This document shows positions 24,969 through 32,887 of a stretch of 64,000 nucleotides of DNA, piece after piece (within the stretch, counting starts at the first letter, position 1; each line of letters opens with the position of its first letter). The translations under genes and the position numbers were made by a program. Source of the stretch: Natrinema amylolyticum (GTDB lineage Archaea > Halobacteriota > Halobacteria > Halobacteriales > Natrialbaceae). The notes beneath the pieces were generated by a model, which saw only the letters and a list, made by a program, of their open reading frames with translations, had not been told where the DNA came from and ran no database searches. The DNA lies in assembly GCF_020515625.1 (NCBI RefSeq), contig NZ_JAIWPJ010000002.1:744001-808000 (forward strand). Reading direction: 5' to 3'.

Positions 24969-26771
24969 CTAATAGCCCCCAAGCAGTCGCCCGTTATCAT
25001 CGTATCGGAACCCGGCTCGCTCGAACGCCACTTTCGCGGCTTCGACGTTGAGATCGCCATCAGTGCCGGCGAACGGCGTCACTGGATCGTCACCGCTCCA
25101 CTCGAGGCTCCCGGGGACCCACTCGTCGGTCACCGGCGTTGCGACGGGCGTCGCCTTCTCGTAGAACACGTCCGTCGCGATCGCCTCCTTGTCGAGTAAC
25201 TGCGTGACCGCCCTGCGAACGTGGGGGTTGCTGAAGGGCGCATTTCGGACGTTGAATCCGAGATGATAGAACGCTCGCGACGGGGACCGGAGATGCTCGA
25301 GGTCCGGCGAGTCGGGAATCGTGGGCACCGAGTGGGCATTGAGCATCGTCGCCGTGACGTCTGCCCCGCCGTCCTCGACGCGAGTGATCGACGAGTTGCT
25401 CGCGGGATCGACGGAGAACTGCACTTCCTCGACCGTCGGTTCGGGGAGTTCGACGTCGTCCCGAAGCGTAAAGTGCTCCTCGAAGCGCTGGAGGACGAGG
25501 GACTCGTCTTCAGAGCGACTATCGAACTGGAACGGGCCGCTACCGACGGGCGGGATGTTGTTTCCGGAGACGACGGACCACCGCCCCTGCGGTGCAGTGA
25601 AATCGCCGCCCGTCGCGTACTGATCGATCAGTTCGAGCCAGACGTGTCTGGGCAGAATCGGCACAGTAAACGCCCGCTCGACGGTCTCTCGACCGCCCGT
25701 CACGGTGACCGTGAGCTCGCGGTCGTCGTCGACCGTCACTTCCTCGATTACGTCGGCGTGGCCCCGATACCGCGGTGCCGGTGACGGGACCGGGGCCCGT
25801 CCCCACGACGTGTCGCTGAGGAACTTATAGGTGAAGGCGACGTCCTCGGCGGTCACGGGTTCGCCGTCGTGGAACTGACACGCCTCTCGAAGCGTGATCG
25901 TTGCCGTCCGCATCGGCACTCCATCTGCTGTCTCGGAGTCCGAATCCGATGTCACTTCGGCGAACTCCCACGACTCGGCGAGCCACGGTTTGACGTCGCC
26001 CTCGTGTTCGGTCCCCAAGGAGTCGTAGAGCAGATCGATCGTCGTCCCGCGGTTCCGGAGCGTCGCCGAGAGCGGGTTGAGGTTCCGAGTCATTCGGCTA
26101 TCGGTCACGAGTGCGTGCAGCCGGTCGACACCGTCGGCCGGTTCGAGACCGAGATAACCGTGGCGGGTCGCGAGGTTCCCCCCGCTCCAGCCGTCGAACC
26201 GATTCGCGCGGGCGACGCGATGCTCCTCGGGAATACAGATCGGGTCGAACGGTTTCGCCCGTGCCAGTCCGGTCAGGACGGCCCGGACGTGTCGCTCGCG
26301 TTCGTCGCCGTCGGTTCGCCGCTGATTCTCGAGATGCGTATCGAAGGCCATGTTGGTGAACCCGAAGGGGTTCTGCCAGCCGGCCTCGTTCGCGTACGTG
26401 GAGTGGAGAGCCTCGTAGAGGAAGTCGGGATCGTAGCCGGCGGGATGGAGCCCGACGTAACAGTCGAAGTTGTGGTCGATCAGAACGGCCTCCAGTAACT
26501 CCGATCGCGACCGCATATCCAACGAGACGTCGACACCGACTTTCTCGAGGTTCGCCTCGAGCCGGCGGGCGATCCGGACGTTCTGTCGATCGGCATCCGC
26601 GGGGACCGTCGTGATGGACAGCGAGAATTGCTCGTCTTCGCCCTGATCGACGACGCTCTGAACGCGGTCGATACAGCCGCTCGTCGTGAGGGCCGCGCCG
26701 GTCACACCGGCGGCCAGAAACGAGCGTCTGCTCACGCCGTCGTCGTCAGGCGGGGAGGGGTTCCAATTCAT
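24969..26771 (-). CDS. Family-5 solute-binding lipoprotein with circularly permuted order (copy 2)
   Basis: A 600-residue paralogue of the 22168 gene. The start is MNWNPSPPDDDG, with Tat motif SRRSFLAAGVTGAAL and lipobox TTSGC. The first about 200 residues after the lipobox again match the normal C-terminal segment (LSITTVPADADRQNVRIARR, GYDPDFLYEALHSTYANEAG, PFDPICIPEEHRVARANRFD). The normal N-terminal half follows (LNPLSATLRNRGTTIDLLYD, LAESWEF, FHDGEPVTAEDVAFTYKFL, IPPVGSGPFQFDS), ending with AKVAFERAGFRYDDNGRL. An insertion of about 15 acidic residues interrupts the ESWEF...TITLREA region. It forms an operon with the PAP2_3 gene. An alternative GTG start at 26786 would add five residues. 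Confidence 0.85.
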   Translation of the reverse strand: MNWNPSPPDDDGVSRRSFLAAGVTGAALTTSGCIDRVQSVVDQGEDEQFSLSITTVPADADRQNVRIARRLEANLEKVGVDVSLDMRSRSELLEAVLIDHNFDCYVGLHPAGYDPDFLYEALHSTYANEAGWQNPFGFTNMAFDTHLENQRRTDGDERERHVRAVLTGLARAKPFDPICIPEEHRVARANRFDGWSGGNLATRHGYLGLEPADGVDRLHALVTDSRMTRNLNPLSATLRNRGTTIDLLYDSLGTEHEGDVKPWLAESWEFAEVTSDSDSETADGVPMRTATITLREACQFHDGEPVTAEDVAFTYKFLSDTSWGRAPVPSPAPRYRGHADVIEEVTVDDDRELTVTVTGGRETVERAFTVPILPRHVWLELIDQYATGGDFTAPQGRWSVVSGNNIPPVGSGPFQFDSRSEDESLVLQRFEEHFTLRDDVELPEPTVEEVQFSVDPASNSSITRVEDGGADVTATMLNAHSVPTIPDSPDLEHLRSPSRAFYHLGFNVRNAPFSNPHVRRAVTQLLDKEAIATDVFYEKATPVATPVTDEWVPGSLEWSGDDPVTPFAGTDGDLNVEAAKVAFERAGFRYDDNGRLLGGY

Positions 26772-26801
26772 ACCGTTATGTAACACCCATTCTCATCTGA
26801 T

Positions 26802-26815
26802 ATATAACAATATTG
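26802..26815 (-). promoter_or_regulatory. Promoter of solute-binding protein gene copy 2
   Basis: CAATATTGTTATAT on the minus strand, 31 nt upstream of the ATG at 26771. It differs by one base from the element before copy 1. The surrounding bases differ, so the conserved core suggests a shared promoter or regulator site rather than a simple recent duplication of flanks. Confidence 0.6.
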
Positions 26816-26984
26816 CGTACTACGTCGAACGCGTGGCGGAGTAAAGAATCTTTTCAATCAGGGAAACAGTCGTCTCAACCCGTCGATGGCGTGGGATTAG
26901 CTAACAGATGGTTCAACGAACGCGATCGACTCCAGTACGCCGCGGGAGCGCAACATCAATAGGTCGACCGACGAAAAGGGGGGT

Positions 26985-27263
26985 ATGGACGTCGCTGCCG
27001 AACGGATCGAGCGCCTGCACGACCACGCTCGAGCGGCGGCAGCGAACGGTGCGGACGACCGTGCTCGATACTACGTTCGGCTCGCCCGGCGGGTCGCGGA
27101 GCGAAACCGCCTGACGCTGCCGCGGGAGTTTCGACGGTTCACCTGTGATCGGTGTGATGCGTACCTCCGTCCGGGAAAGAACGCCCGCGTGAGATTGCGG
27201 GACGGCCACGTCGTGATCACCTGTGACTGCGGTGCACACGCGCGCTATCCCTACGAGGAGTGA
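26985..27263 (+). CDS. rnp4: Ribonuclease P protein component 4 (Rpp21)
   Basis: A 92-residue protein starting MDVAAERIERLHDHARAAAA, with helix DRARYYVRLARRVAERNRLT, the basic PREFRRFTCDRCDAYLRPGK and a second Cys pair in VVITCDCGAHARYPYEE. The CxxC...CxC zinc ribbon and the YVRLARR segment are the Rpp21 signature. It binds the specificity domain of RNase P RNA and aids tRNA 5' maturation. It is upstream of yhbY and mscS on the same strand, with a 93-bp gap to yhbY. Confidence 0.93.
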   Translation: MDVAAERIERLHDHARAAAANGADDRARYYVRLARRVAERNRLTLPREFRRFTCDRCDAYLRPGKNARVRLRDGHVVITCDCGAHARYPYEE

Positions 27264-27356
27264 CCGTCGGTCCGTCATCAAATCGGTATTTGCGACCGGT
27301 TTCCGCCGGCGTCGGAATCGAGAAGATTGAAGCGCCTCGGTTCGTTATTCGGGGCC

Positions 27357-27605
27357 ATGGATAAACAGGAACTCAAGCAGCGAGCGCACGATCTCGACGT
27401 CACCGTCTGGGTCGGGAAGAGCGGCGTCGACGCAGTCGTCGACGAACTCGACGACCAGCTCTCGGATCGGGACCTCGTGAAAGTAAAATTCCTCCGCGCA
27501 GCCCGCGCGGGGAGTTCGACTGAGGAAAAGGCGGCAGATCTCGCCGAGCGTGTCAATGCTGAATTGATCGATACGCGCGGCCATACGGCAGTGGTCCATC
27601 GATGA
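27357..27605 (+). CDS. YhbY-family CRM-domain RNA-binding protein
   Basis: An 82-residue single CRM domain: MDKQELKQRAHDLDVTVWVG, then KSGVDAVVDELDDQLSDRDL with the GKSG loop, VKVKFLRAARAGSSTEEKA, and VNAELIDTRGHTAVVHR. YhbY proteins associate with pre-ribosomal particles. Its stop overlaps the mscS start (ATGA). Translation is therefore probably coupled to the channel gene. Confidence 0.9.
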   Translation: MDKQELKQRAHDLDVTVWVGKSGVDAVVDELDDQLSDRDLVKVKFLRAARAGSSTEEKAADLAERVNAELIDTRGHTAVVHR

Positions 27606-28525
27606 GCGGTGGGATCGAGTTGGCCCCGATACAGGCCCTCGGTCCGATCGGTCGTGGCCTCGACGAGTTCGGGTTCACTGTCGCACAGGCCGCTGCCGCG
27701 GAGAGTGCGATCAAGTTCGTCATCGCGCTCGTCGCGATCTGGCTCGTCGGCCGAATAGTCGTCTTACCGCTCATCAAACGAGCGTTCGACCGACGAGAGA
27801 TCGACGAACACGCCCAGAACCCGCTGTTGATGCTGACGCGGTTCGGCATCGGATTCGGTGCCGTCGCGATCGCCTTCGGGTTCGCCGACTACGGGAACTT
27901 CCTCGTCTCGATGGCCGGCATCGCGGCGGCCGGGGCGCTCGCTATCGGGTTCGCGATGCAGGACGTGATCTCGAACTTCGTCGCGGGCGTCTTCATCTAC
28001 ACCGACAAACCGTTCCGAATCGGTGACTGGATCGAGTGGGACAACGGCGACTACGCCGGCGTCGTCGAGGACATCAGCCTCCGTGTGACTCGAGTCCGAA
28101 CGTTCGACAACGAACTGCTCACCGTTCCCAACTCGGCGCTCACCGACGGCGTTCTCAAGAACCCCGTCGACGCCAACAAACTCCGACTGAAGTTCGTCTT
28201 CGGAATCGGCTACGACGACGACATCGAACGCGCGACGGAAATCATCGTCGAGGAAGCCGAGCGCCACCCCGACATCATGGACGACCCCGCGCCCTCGGTT
28301 CGACTGACGGAACTCGGGAACTCCGACGTCGGCCTCCAGTCGCGGTTCTGGATCGCGAACCCGTCCCGCGCCGACTTCGTTCGAACCCGCGGAGAGTACG
28401 TCACCGCAGTCAAACAGCGCTTCGACGAGGAAGGAATCGACATCCCCTACCCCGTCCGAACCCTCGAGGGCGGTCTCAACCTCGAGAGCGGCGACGGTCA
28501 GAGCGTCGTCCAACCGGCCGAATAA
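27602..28525 (+). CDS. Mechanosensitive ion channel, MscS family
   Basis: A 307-residue membrane protein. N-terminal transmembrane helices include SAIKFVIALVAIWLVGRIVV and a central helix at about 75-100. The pore-lining helix is Gly/Ala-rich (MAGIAAAGALAIGFAMQDVI). The beta domain follows (KPFRIGDWIEWDNGDYAGVV, EDISLRVTRVRTFDNELLTV, PNSALTDGVLKNPV) with the cytosolic vestibule (RLKFVFGIGYDDDIERATEI). It should open on membrane tension and release osmolytes upon dilution stress, a real risk for halophiles. It is coupled to yhbY by ATGA. Confidence 0.93.
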   Translation: MSGGIELAPIQALGPIGRGLDEFGFTVAQAAAAESAIKFVIALVAIWLVGRIVVLPLIKRAFDRREIDEHAQNPLLMLTRFGIGFGAVAIAFGFADYGNFLVSMAGIAAAGALAIGFAMQDVISNFVAGVFIYTDKPFRIGDWIEWDNGDYAGVVEDISLRVTRVRTFDNELLTVPNSALTDGVLKNPVDANKLRLKFVFGIGYDDDIERATEIIVEEAERHPDIMDDPAPSVRLTELGNSDVGLQSRFWIANPSRADFVRTRGEYVTAVKQRFDEEGIDIPYPVRTLEGGLNLESGDGQSVVQPAE

Positions 28526-28911
28526 CGCGCCCAGCGGTCGTCTTTTCCGTTTCATCGTTCCCGATCGCGATCCCGGTTCGACCGATCCGGCAGCCGGGAG
28601 CGCGCCTCTCACTACCTTCGAGCTGCACGACTCTCCGGAAGAGCGTGCTCCTCCGGGCGGTGAGGGACCGCTGGTCCCTCGAGCAGTCGGCGCGAAGTCC
28701 TTCGAGACGGCGAAGCCGTTTCGTGATGCCGTAAACCTTCGATTTGTGAGCATGCCGACACCCTCGCGGACGCAGAGCGTCCGCTCAGCGGAGAAGGGCA
28801 GGCGGTCACTCAGTTACCGGCCGAGCGAGCGGGCTGACGACCGACGTGAGTACTGAAAGGAACGAACGGAGGGAGGAACGTTTTCAATCGAAATTTTGTC
28901 GAACGAGCAAG
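28526..28911. other. Intergenic region with three short perfect hairpins
   Basis: Between mscS and the SRP RNA there is no recognisable gene. It contains three 19-nt hairpins at 28662-28680, 28704-28722 and 28766-28784, each with 8-bp stems and 3-nt loops. Frames across the region are short and lack family features. It may be decayed coding DNA or structured non-coding DNA. Confidence 0.5.
28662..28784. repeat. Cluster of three 8-bp-stem, 3-nt-loop hairpins
   Basis: GAGGGACC-gct-GGTCCCTC (28662-28680), GAGACGGC-gaa-GCCGTTTC (28704-28722, one G-T pair) and GCGGACGC-aga-GCGTCCGC (28766-28784). The stems differ in sequence but have the same size. Read on either strand they fold. No function is known to me. 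Confidence 0.55.
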
Positions 28912-28934
28912 GCGCGCAGCGCCGCCGCTCGCGC
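28912..28934 (-). terminator. GC-rich hairpin downstream of SRP RNA, possible terminator
   Basis: On the minus strand, GCGCGAGCG-GCGG-CGCTGCGCGC folds with one bulge about 27 nt beyond the predicted 3' end of the SRP RNA. It is followed by a stretch with T and A runs (GACAAAATTTCG). A role in transcript end formation is inferred. Confidence 0.4.
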
Positions 28935-28960
28935 AGAACAACTTCGTGCGGTATGAATGC

Positions 28961-29264
28961 GGACGACCGCGGTTGCCCGGCGTTCCGGCCGGGGGAATCT
29001 CGGTTGCCTTCTCCACCCCGCAACCCGTCGAGCGACAGGTGTCCGGCGGTCCACTGCTCGCTTCCGCGCCTGATGGGCTGTCGCCGACTAACCGCGATGG
29101 GGCGTCCCTGCGGACGGCCATCACGGACCGCTGTCCCCGACGGACGAGGCTTCTCTGTTGGCTCCCGAGGCCCCGGTCGGTCTGACCGGACGCCCGCGGT
29201 GTTCGGTCCCCGCTAATGACCATAGCGCGGGTAACGAGCAGGGCCAAACTGCCCGACCTAGTCC
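28961..29264 (-). ncRNA. ffs: Signal recognition particle 7S RNA
   Basis: On the minus strand the 5' part GGACTAGGTCGGGCAGTTTG, then CTCGTTACCC and CGCTATGGTCATTAGCG, matches the archaeal Alu domain (helices 3 and 4 with loops able to pair). The S domain has helix 8 with the conserved ATCAGGCGCGGAAGCGAGC (GGAA loop). The long helix 5 pairs ACCGCGG near the 5' side with CCGCGGT near the 3' end. Terminal GGAC/GTCC closes helix 1, giving about 304 nt, close to known halophile 7S RNAs. A promoter with CGAAAGG and CCTTAAGT lies just upstream (about 29284-29302). Ends are uncertain by roughly 10 nt. Confidence 0.88.
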
Positions 29265-29283
29265 ATCCCATAGTAGGGAGAGG

Positions 29284-29302
29284 GAACTTAAGGACCTTTC
29301 GC
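29284..29302 (-). promoter_or_regulatory. Promoter of the SRP RNA gene
   Basis: On the minus strand it reads CGAAAGGTCC-TTAAGTTCCC: a strong BRE (CGAAAG) joined to a TATA-type CTTAAG. The TATA centre is about 26 nt before the predicted RNA 5' end at 29264. This resembles stable-RNA promoters of haloarchaea. Confidence 0.6.
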
Positions 29303-29433
29303 CTCTCGGATCGCCGGACGGCATACGGGTCGGACGGGAACGAGGGAGCGACGGACTGTGCGGATCGACGACGCCGACGGACCCGGCGACGGTGACCGCG
29401 AAGCGGCGACGCGTCGGGCGCGGGACCGATCGG

Positions 29434-31695
29434 TTACTCCGCCTCGGTTTCGGTCTCGGCGCCCTCGAGGACCTCGTCGAAGTCGCCGGCCCGCGGGCCG
29501 GGTTCGAACTCGGCGGCCGATTCGGGCGAGATCTCCTCGAGCGCTCGCTCGAAGTGGTCGGCCGTCAGTTCGATTTCGTCGACGTCGCGCGCTTCGCCGG
29601 TCGCCGCGGCGCGGACGTGTTCGCGGACGGCGATCGTCGCGGCCTCGCGGCAGACGGCCTCGACGTCCGCGCCGGTGTAGCCCTCCGTCTCGGCCGCGAG
29701 GTCGTCGAGATCGACGTCGTCAGCCAGCGGTCGACCCTGGGTGTGAATCTCGAAGATCTCGCGGCGAGCAGTCTCGTCGGGTTCGTCGACGGAGACGTGG
29801 CGATCGAGCCGACCCGGCCGGAGGAGCGCGTCGTCGATCAGTTCGGGCCGGTTCGAGGCCGCGATGACGACGACGTCCTCGAGCTCCTCGAGCCCGTCGA
29901 GTTCGGTCAGCAGCTGGGAGACGACACGCTCGCCGACGTTGGAGTCGCCGACGCCGCTCCCACGCTCGCTCGCGATGGCGTCGATCTCGTCGAAGAAGAC
30001 GATCGTCGGCGCGTTCTCGCGGGCCTTGCTGAAGACCTCGCGGACGCCCTTCTCCGATTCGCCGACGTACTTGTCGAAGAGCTCGGGTCCCTTGACCGAG
30101 ATGAAGTTCGACTGGGACTCGTTAGCGACGGCCTTGGCGAGCAGCGTCTTGCCAGTGCCCGGCGGGCCGTGCAGCAGGACGCCTTTGGCTGGCTCGAGCG
30201 CGACTCGCTCGTAGGCGTCGGCGTGTTCCATCGGCCACTGGACGCTCTCGCGCAGGCGCTCCTTGGCGTCCTCGAGGCCGCCGACGTCGTCCCAGCTCAC
30301 GTCGGGAACTTCGACGAAGACCTCGCGCATCGCAGAGGGCTCGATGCCGCGGAGGGCGCTCTTGAAGTCGGCCTCTCCGATCTCGATCGCCTCGAGCGCC
30401 TCGGCGTCGATCTCGTCCTCCTCGAGGTCGAGTTCGGGCCGCACTCGCCGCATCGCGGTCATCGCGGCCTCCTTCGCGAGGTTCTCGAGGTCCGCGCCAA
30501 CGAAGCCGTGGGTGTTCTCGGCGTAGCGCTCGAGGTCGACGTCCTCGGCGAGGGGCATGCCGCGGGTGTGGATCTGGAGGATCTCCTCGCGGCCCGCGGC
30601 GTCGGGGACGCCGATCTCGATCTCGCGGTCGAACCGGCCGGGACGGCGCAGCGCGGGGTCGATGGCGTCGACGCGGTTCGTCGTCCCGATGACGGTGATC
30701 TCGCCGCGCTGCTCCAAGCCGTCCATCAGCGAGAGGAGTTGGGCGACGACGCGGCGCTCGACGTCGCCCTGGACGTCCTCGCGCTTGGGCGCGATGGAGT
30801 CGAGTTCGTCGATGAAGACGATCGACGGCTCGTTCTCGGCCGCCTCCTCGAACACTTCGCGGAGTTGCTCTTCGCTCTCGCCGTAGTACTTCGACATGAT
30901 CTCCGGGCCGGAGATCGTCTGGAAGTGGGCGTCGATCTCGTTGGCCACGGCGCGGGCGATCAGCGTCTTGCCGGTGCCCGGCGGACCGTGGAGCAGGACG
31001 CCCTTTGGCGGCTCGATGCCGAGCGCTCTGAAGAGTTCGGGGTGGCGCATCGGCAGTTCGATCATCTCGCGGACCTGCTCGAGTTCGTCGTCTAAGCCGC
31101 CCACGTCCTCGTAGGTGACGTCCGGCGGTTGGCCGTCGGCCTCTCCTTCGCCCTCGAGCGGGCCGGTCGCTTCGACCGAGAGCTCCTCGCCGCCGCGTTC
31201 GGTCACCTCGACGTCGGTGTCGCCGCCGACGACGACGGAGCCGCTCGGCTCGGTGTCGACGACGGTGACCGGGAGCCGCCGACCGGAGCGCGTCGAGAGG
31301 AGGCCGAAGCCGAGCGACAGCGAGAACGTATCGCCGGGGCTGACGGCCCGTTCGGAGAGCTTATCCTTCAGGTAGGAGCCGACGTCGCCCTGAATGCGGA
31401 CGTTCTCCGGCAGCGCGAGCGTGACTCGCTCGGCGGGTTCGACGTCGGCCGCCTTGACGTCGACCGCGTCGTCGATCCGAACGCCGGCGGCCTGCCGGAG
31501 CTGGCCGTCGATGCGAACGATCCCCGCGTCCTCGCTGCGGCCCGGCCAGACGCGCGCGACGACGCGACCCTCCGGACCCTCGATCGCGACGAACTCGCCG
31601 CTCGAGACGCCGAGTTCGGCCATCGTTTCGCGGTCGATCGCGGCCAGGCCACTACCTGCGTCCTTCCGTTTGAGTGGTTTTACTCGAAGTCGCAT
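29434..31695 (-). CDS. cdc48: CDC48/VCP-type AAA+ ATPase
   Basis: A 753-residue unfoldase/segregase with an N-terminal double-psi barrel domain ([20 protein letters not shown]) and two AAA modules. Walker [10 protein letters not shown] occurs near residues 237 and 511; Walker B is [11 protein letters not shown] and [11 protein letters not shown]. The second-region-of-homology motifs [20 protein letters not shown] and [20 protein letters not shown] are intact. It extracts and unfolds proteins for the proteasome or remodelling. The ATG at 31695 is chosen over a GTG at 31701 because homologues begin MxLxVKPL. The C-terminal tail is acidic. Confidence 0.96.
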   Translation of the reverse strand: MRLRVKPLKRKDAGSGLAAIDRETMAELGVSSGEFVAIEGPEGRVVARVWPGRSEDAGIVRIDGQLRQAAGVRIDDAVDVKAADVEPAERVTLALPENVRIQGDVGSYLKDKLSERAVSPGDTFSLSLGFGLLSTRSGRRLPVTVVDTEPSGSVVVGGDTDVEVTERGGEELSVEATGPLEGEGEADGQPPDVTYEDVGGLDDELEQVREMIELPMRHPELFRALGIEPPKGVLLHGPPGTGKTLIARAVANEIDAHFQTISGPEIMSKYYGESEEQLREVFEEAAENEPSIVFIDELDSIAPKREDVQGDVERRVVAQLLSLMDGLEQRGEITVIGTTNRVDAIDPALRRPGRFDREIEIGVPDAAGREEILQIHTRGMPLAEDVDLERYAENTHGFVGADLENLAKEAAMTAMRRVRPELDLEEDEIDAEALEAIEIGEADFKSALRGIEPSAMREVFVEVPDVSWDDVGGLEDAKERLRESVQWPMEHADAYERVALEPAKGVLLHGPPGTGKTLLAKAVANESQSNFISVKGPELFDKYVGESEKGVREVFSKARENAPTIVFFDEIDAIASERGSGVGDSNVGERVVSQLLTELDGLEELEDVVVIAASNRPELIDDALLRPGRLDRHVSVDEPDETARREIFEIHTQGRPLADDVDLDDLAAETEGYTGADVEAVCREAATIAVREHVRAAATGEARDVDEIELTADHFERALEEISPESAAEFEPGPRAGDFDEVLEGAETETEAE

Positions 31696-31896
31696 GGCCA
31701 CTGTATTGTGCGTCGTGTGATCGAGACCGTTCGTCGACGCGTTCGACTGTAGGAACGACGAACTCAGGACAGGAGCCGACCGGTCGACGCGCGTGAGTCG
31801 AACGGTCGACGGGGAGGTAGTTCACCGGACAGAGCCGGGGATCGATTCGTCTTCGGTGACGATGTTGGGATTCGGGAGTGCCGACTCAGGGAGCGG

Positions 31897-32265
31897 TTAG
31901 CCCTCGAGCGGGATCTCCTTGCCCTGGGCGGTCGAGTCGGCCGTCGGCAGCCGGACTTCGAGAACGCCGTTGGTGTACTCGGCGGCGATCTCCTCGTCGT
32001 CGATCATCTTGGGGAACCGGAACCGACGGTGGTAGGTCTTCTTGCGGCCGCGGCTCTCGTCGGAGTGCTCGGCGGCGACGTTCAGGATCCCGTCGTCCCA
32101 CGCTAGATCGATCTCGTCGGTCTCGAAGCCCGGCATGTCGATCGTGAGGACGAACTCGTCGTCCTCCTCGTACAGTTCGTAATCGCTGCCTCCGGTGTCA
32201 CCGAACAGCTGGGACGGGAGGTCGAGGCCTTGCATCCAGGTGCTGGGTGGGCTCGCTCGCACCAT
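31897..32265 (-). CDS. Hsp20/alpha-crystallin small heat-shock protein
   Basis: A 122-residue ATP-independent holdase. The alpha-crystallin domain spans about 27-115, with YELYEEDDEFVLTIDMPGFE, IDLAWDDGILNVAAEHSDES, the basic RKKTYHRRFRFPKMIDDEE, and the closing AAEYTNGVLEVRLPTAD containing the NGVLEVRLP signature. A Shine-Dalgarno-like GAGGTGAT lies about 5 nt before the ATG, and a TATA-like GATTTATTACG about 45 nt upstream. It is divergent from the DUF5798-like gene. Confidence 0.92.
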   Translation of the reverse strand: MVRASPPSTWMQGLDLPSQLFGDTGGSDYELYEEDDEFVLTIDMPGFETDEIDLAWDDGILNVAAEHSDESRGRKKTYHRRFRFPKMIDDEEIAAEYTNGVLEVRLPTADSTAQGKEIPLEG

Positions 32266-32438
32266 GGCTGATCACCTCGATTTCAGTAGGAGATTGTCCG
32301 CGGTTCGTAATAAATCTGTCGAACCGTGCGATAGTATACCAAACGAGTACGACCGATCGAGCGGATCGTCACAGCTCGAGCACGTCTGACGTCTGCGGGA
32401 GGAAAAGGCCCATTAGTACGTCGACACATCGAGTACGT

Positions 32439-32795
32439 ATGGGACTCGGCAGCACCGCAAAGAAGATTCAGACTCTCTCGGATCGGGCCGAGGCGATGTA
32501 CAAGCAAGTAAAGAAACTCCAGCAGCGCATCACCGGACTGGAAGAGGAGATGGACGAAACCCACGACACGGTCACGCGCCTGGACCACCAGCTCACTGAG
32601 CAGCGCGCACTCCTGCTCGCGATCGCCGACGAACAGGGCCTCGACGGCGAACAGATCTTGGCCGACGCCGCGATCGACGAAGTCGAACTCGAGGACGAGA
32701 GCGCGGCCGACGGCGACGAGTCGGTAGCGAACGAGGACGGGGCGAACGAAGAGGAAGCGACCGACGCAGTAACCGGGGAGACGACGGCCGAATAG
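32439..32795 (+). CDS. Small coiled-coil haloarchaeal protein (DUF5798-like)
   Basis: A 118-residue protein starting MGLGSTAKKIQTLSDRAEAM, with a long coiled coil (YKQVKKLQQRITGLEEEMDE, THDTVTRLDHQLTEQRALLL) and an acidic low-complexity tail. This matches my recollection of the haloarchaeal family called DUF5798. No catalytic motif is seen. The start follows the TATA-like AAAAGGCCCATTAG region. Its function is unknown; oligomerisation is likely. Confidence 0.7.
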   Translation: MGLGSTAKKIQTLSDRAEAMYKQVKKLQQRITGLEEEMDETHDTVTRLDHQLTEQRALLLAIADEQGLDGEQILADAAIDEVELEDESAADGDESVANEDGANEEEATDAVTGETTAE

Positions 32796-32887
32796 CGTCT
32801 CTACCGCACCGAGCGCCGTCGATCGCGGGACGTCACGTTTCCGCGACGGGACAAGAGCTAACAACGCGGGCAACTTTTGCCGAACCG

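Noticed and set aside
28810-29271. A 153-codon minus-strand frame upstream of mscS
   Set aside because: It lies almost wholly in the SRP RNA gene; the RNA structure explains the sequence.
29158-31095. A 645-codon plus-strand open frame opposite cdc48
   Set aside because: Antisense of an intact AAA+ ATPase, and its first part crosses the SRP RNA gene.
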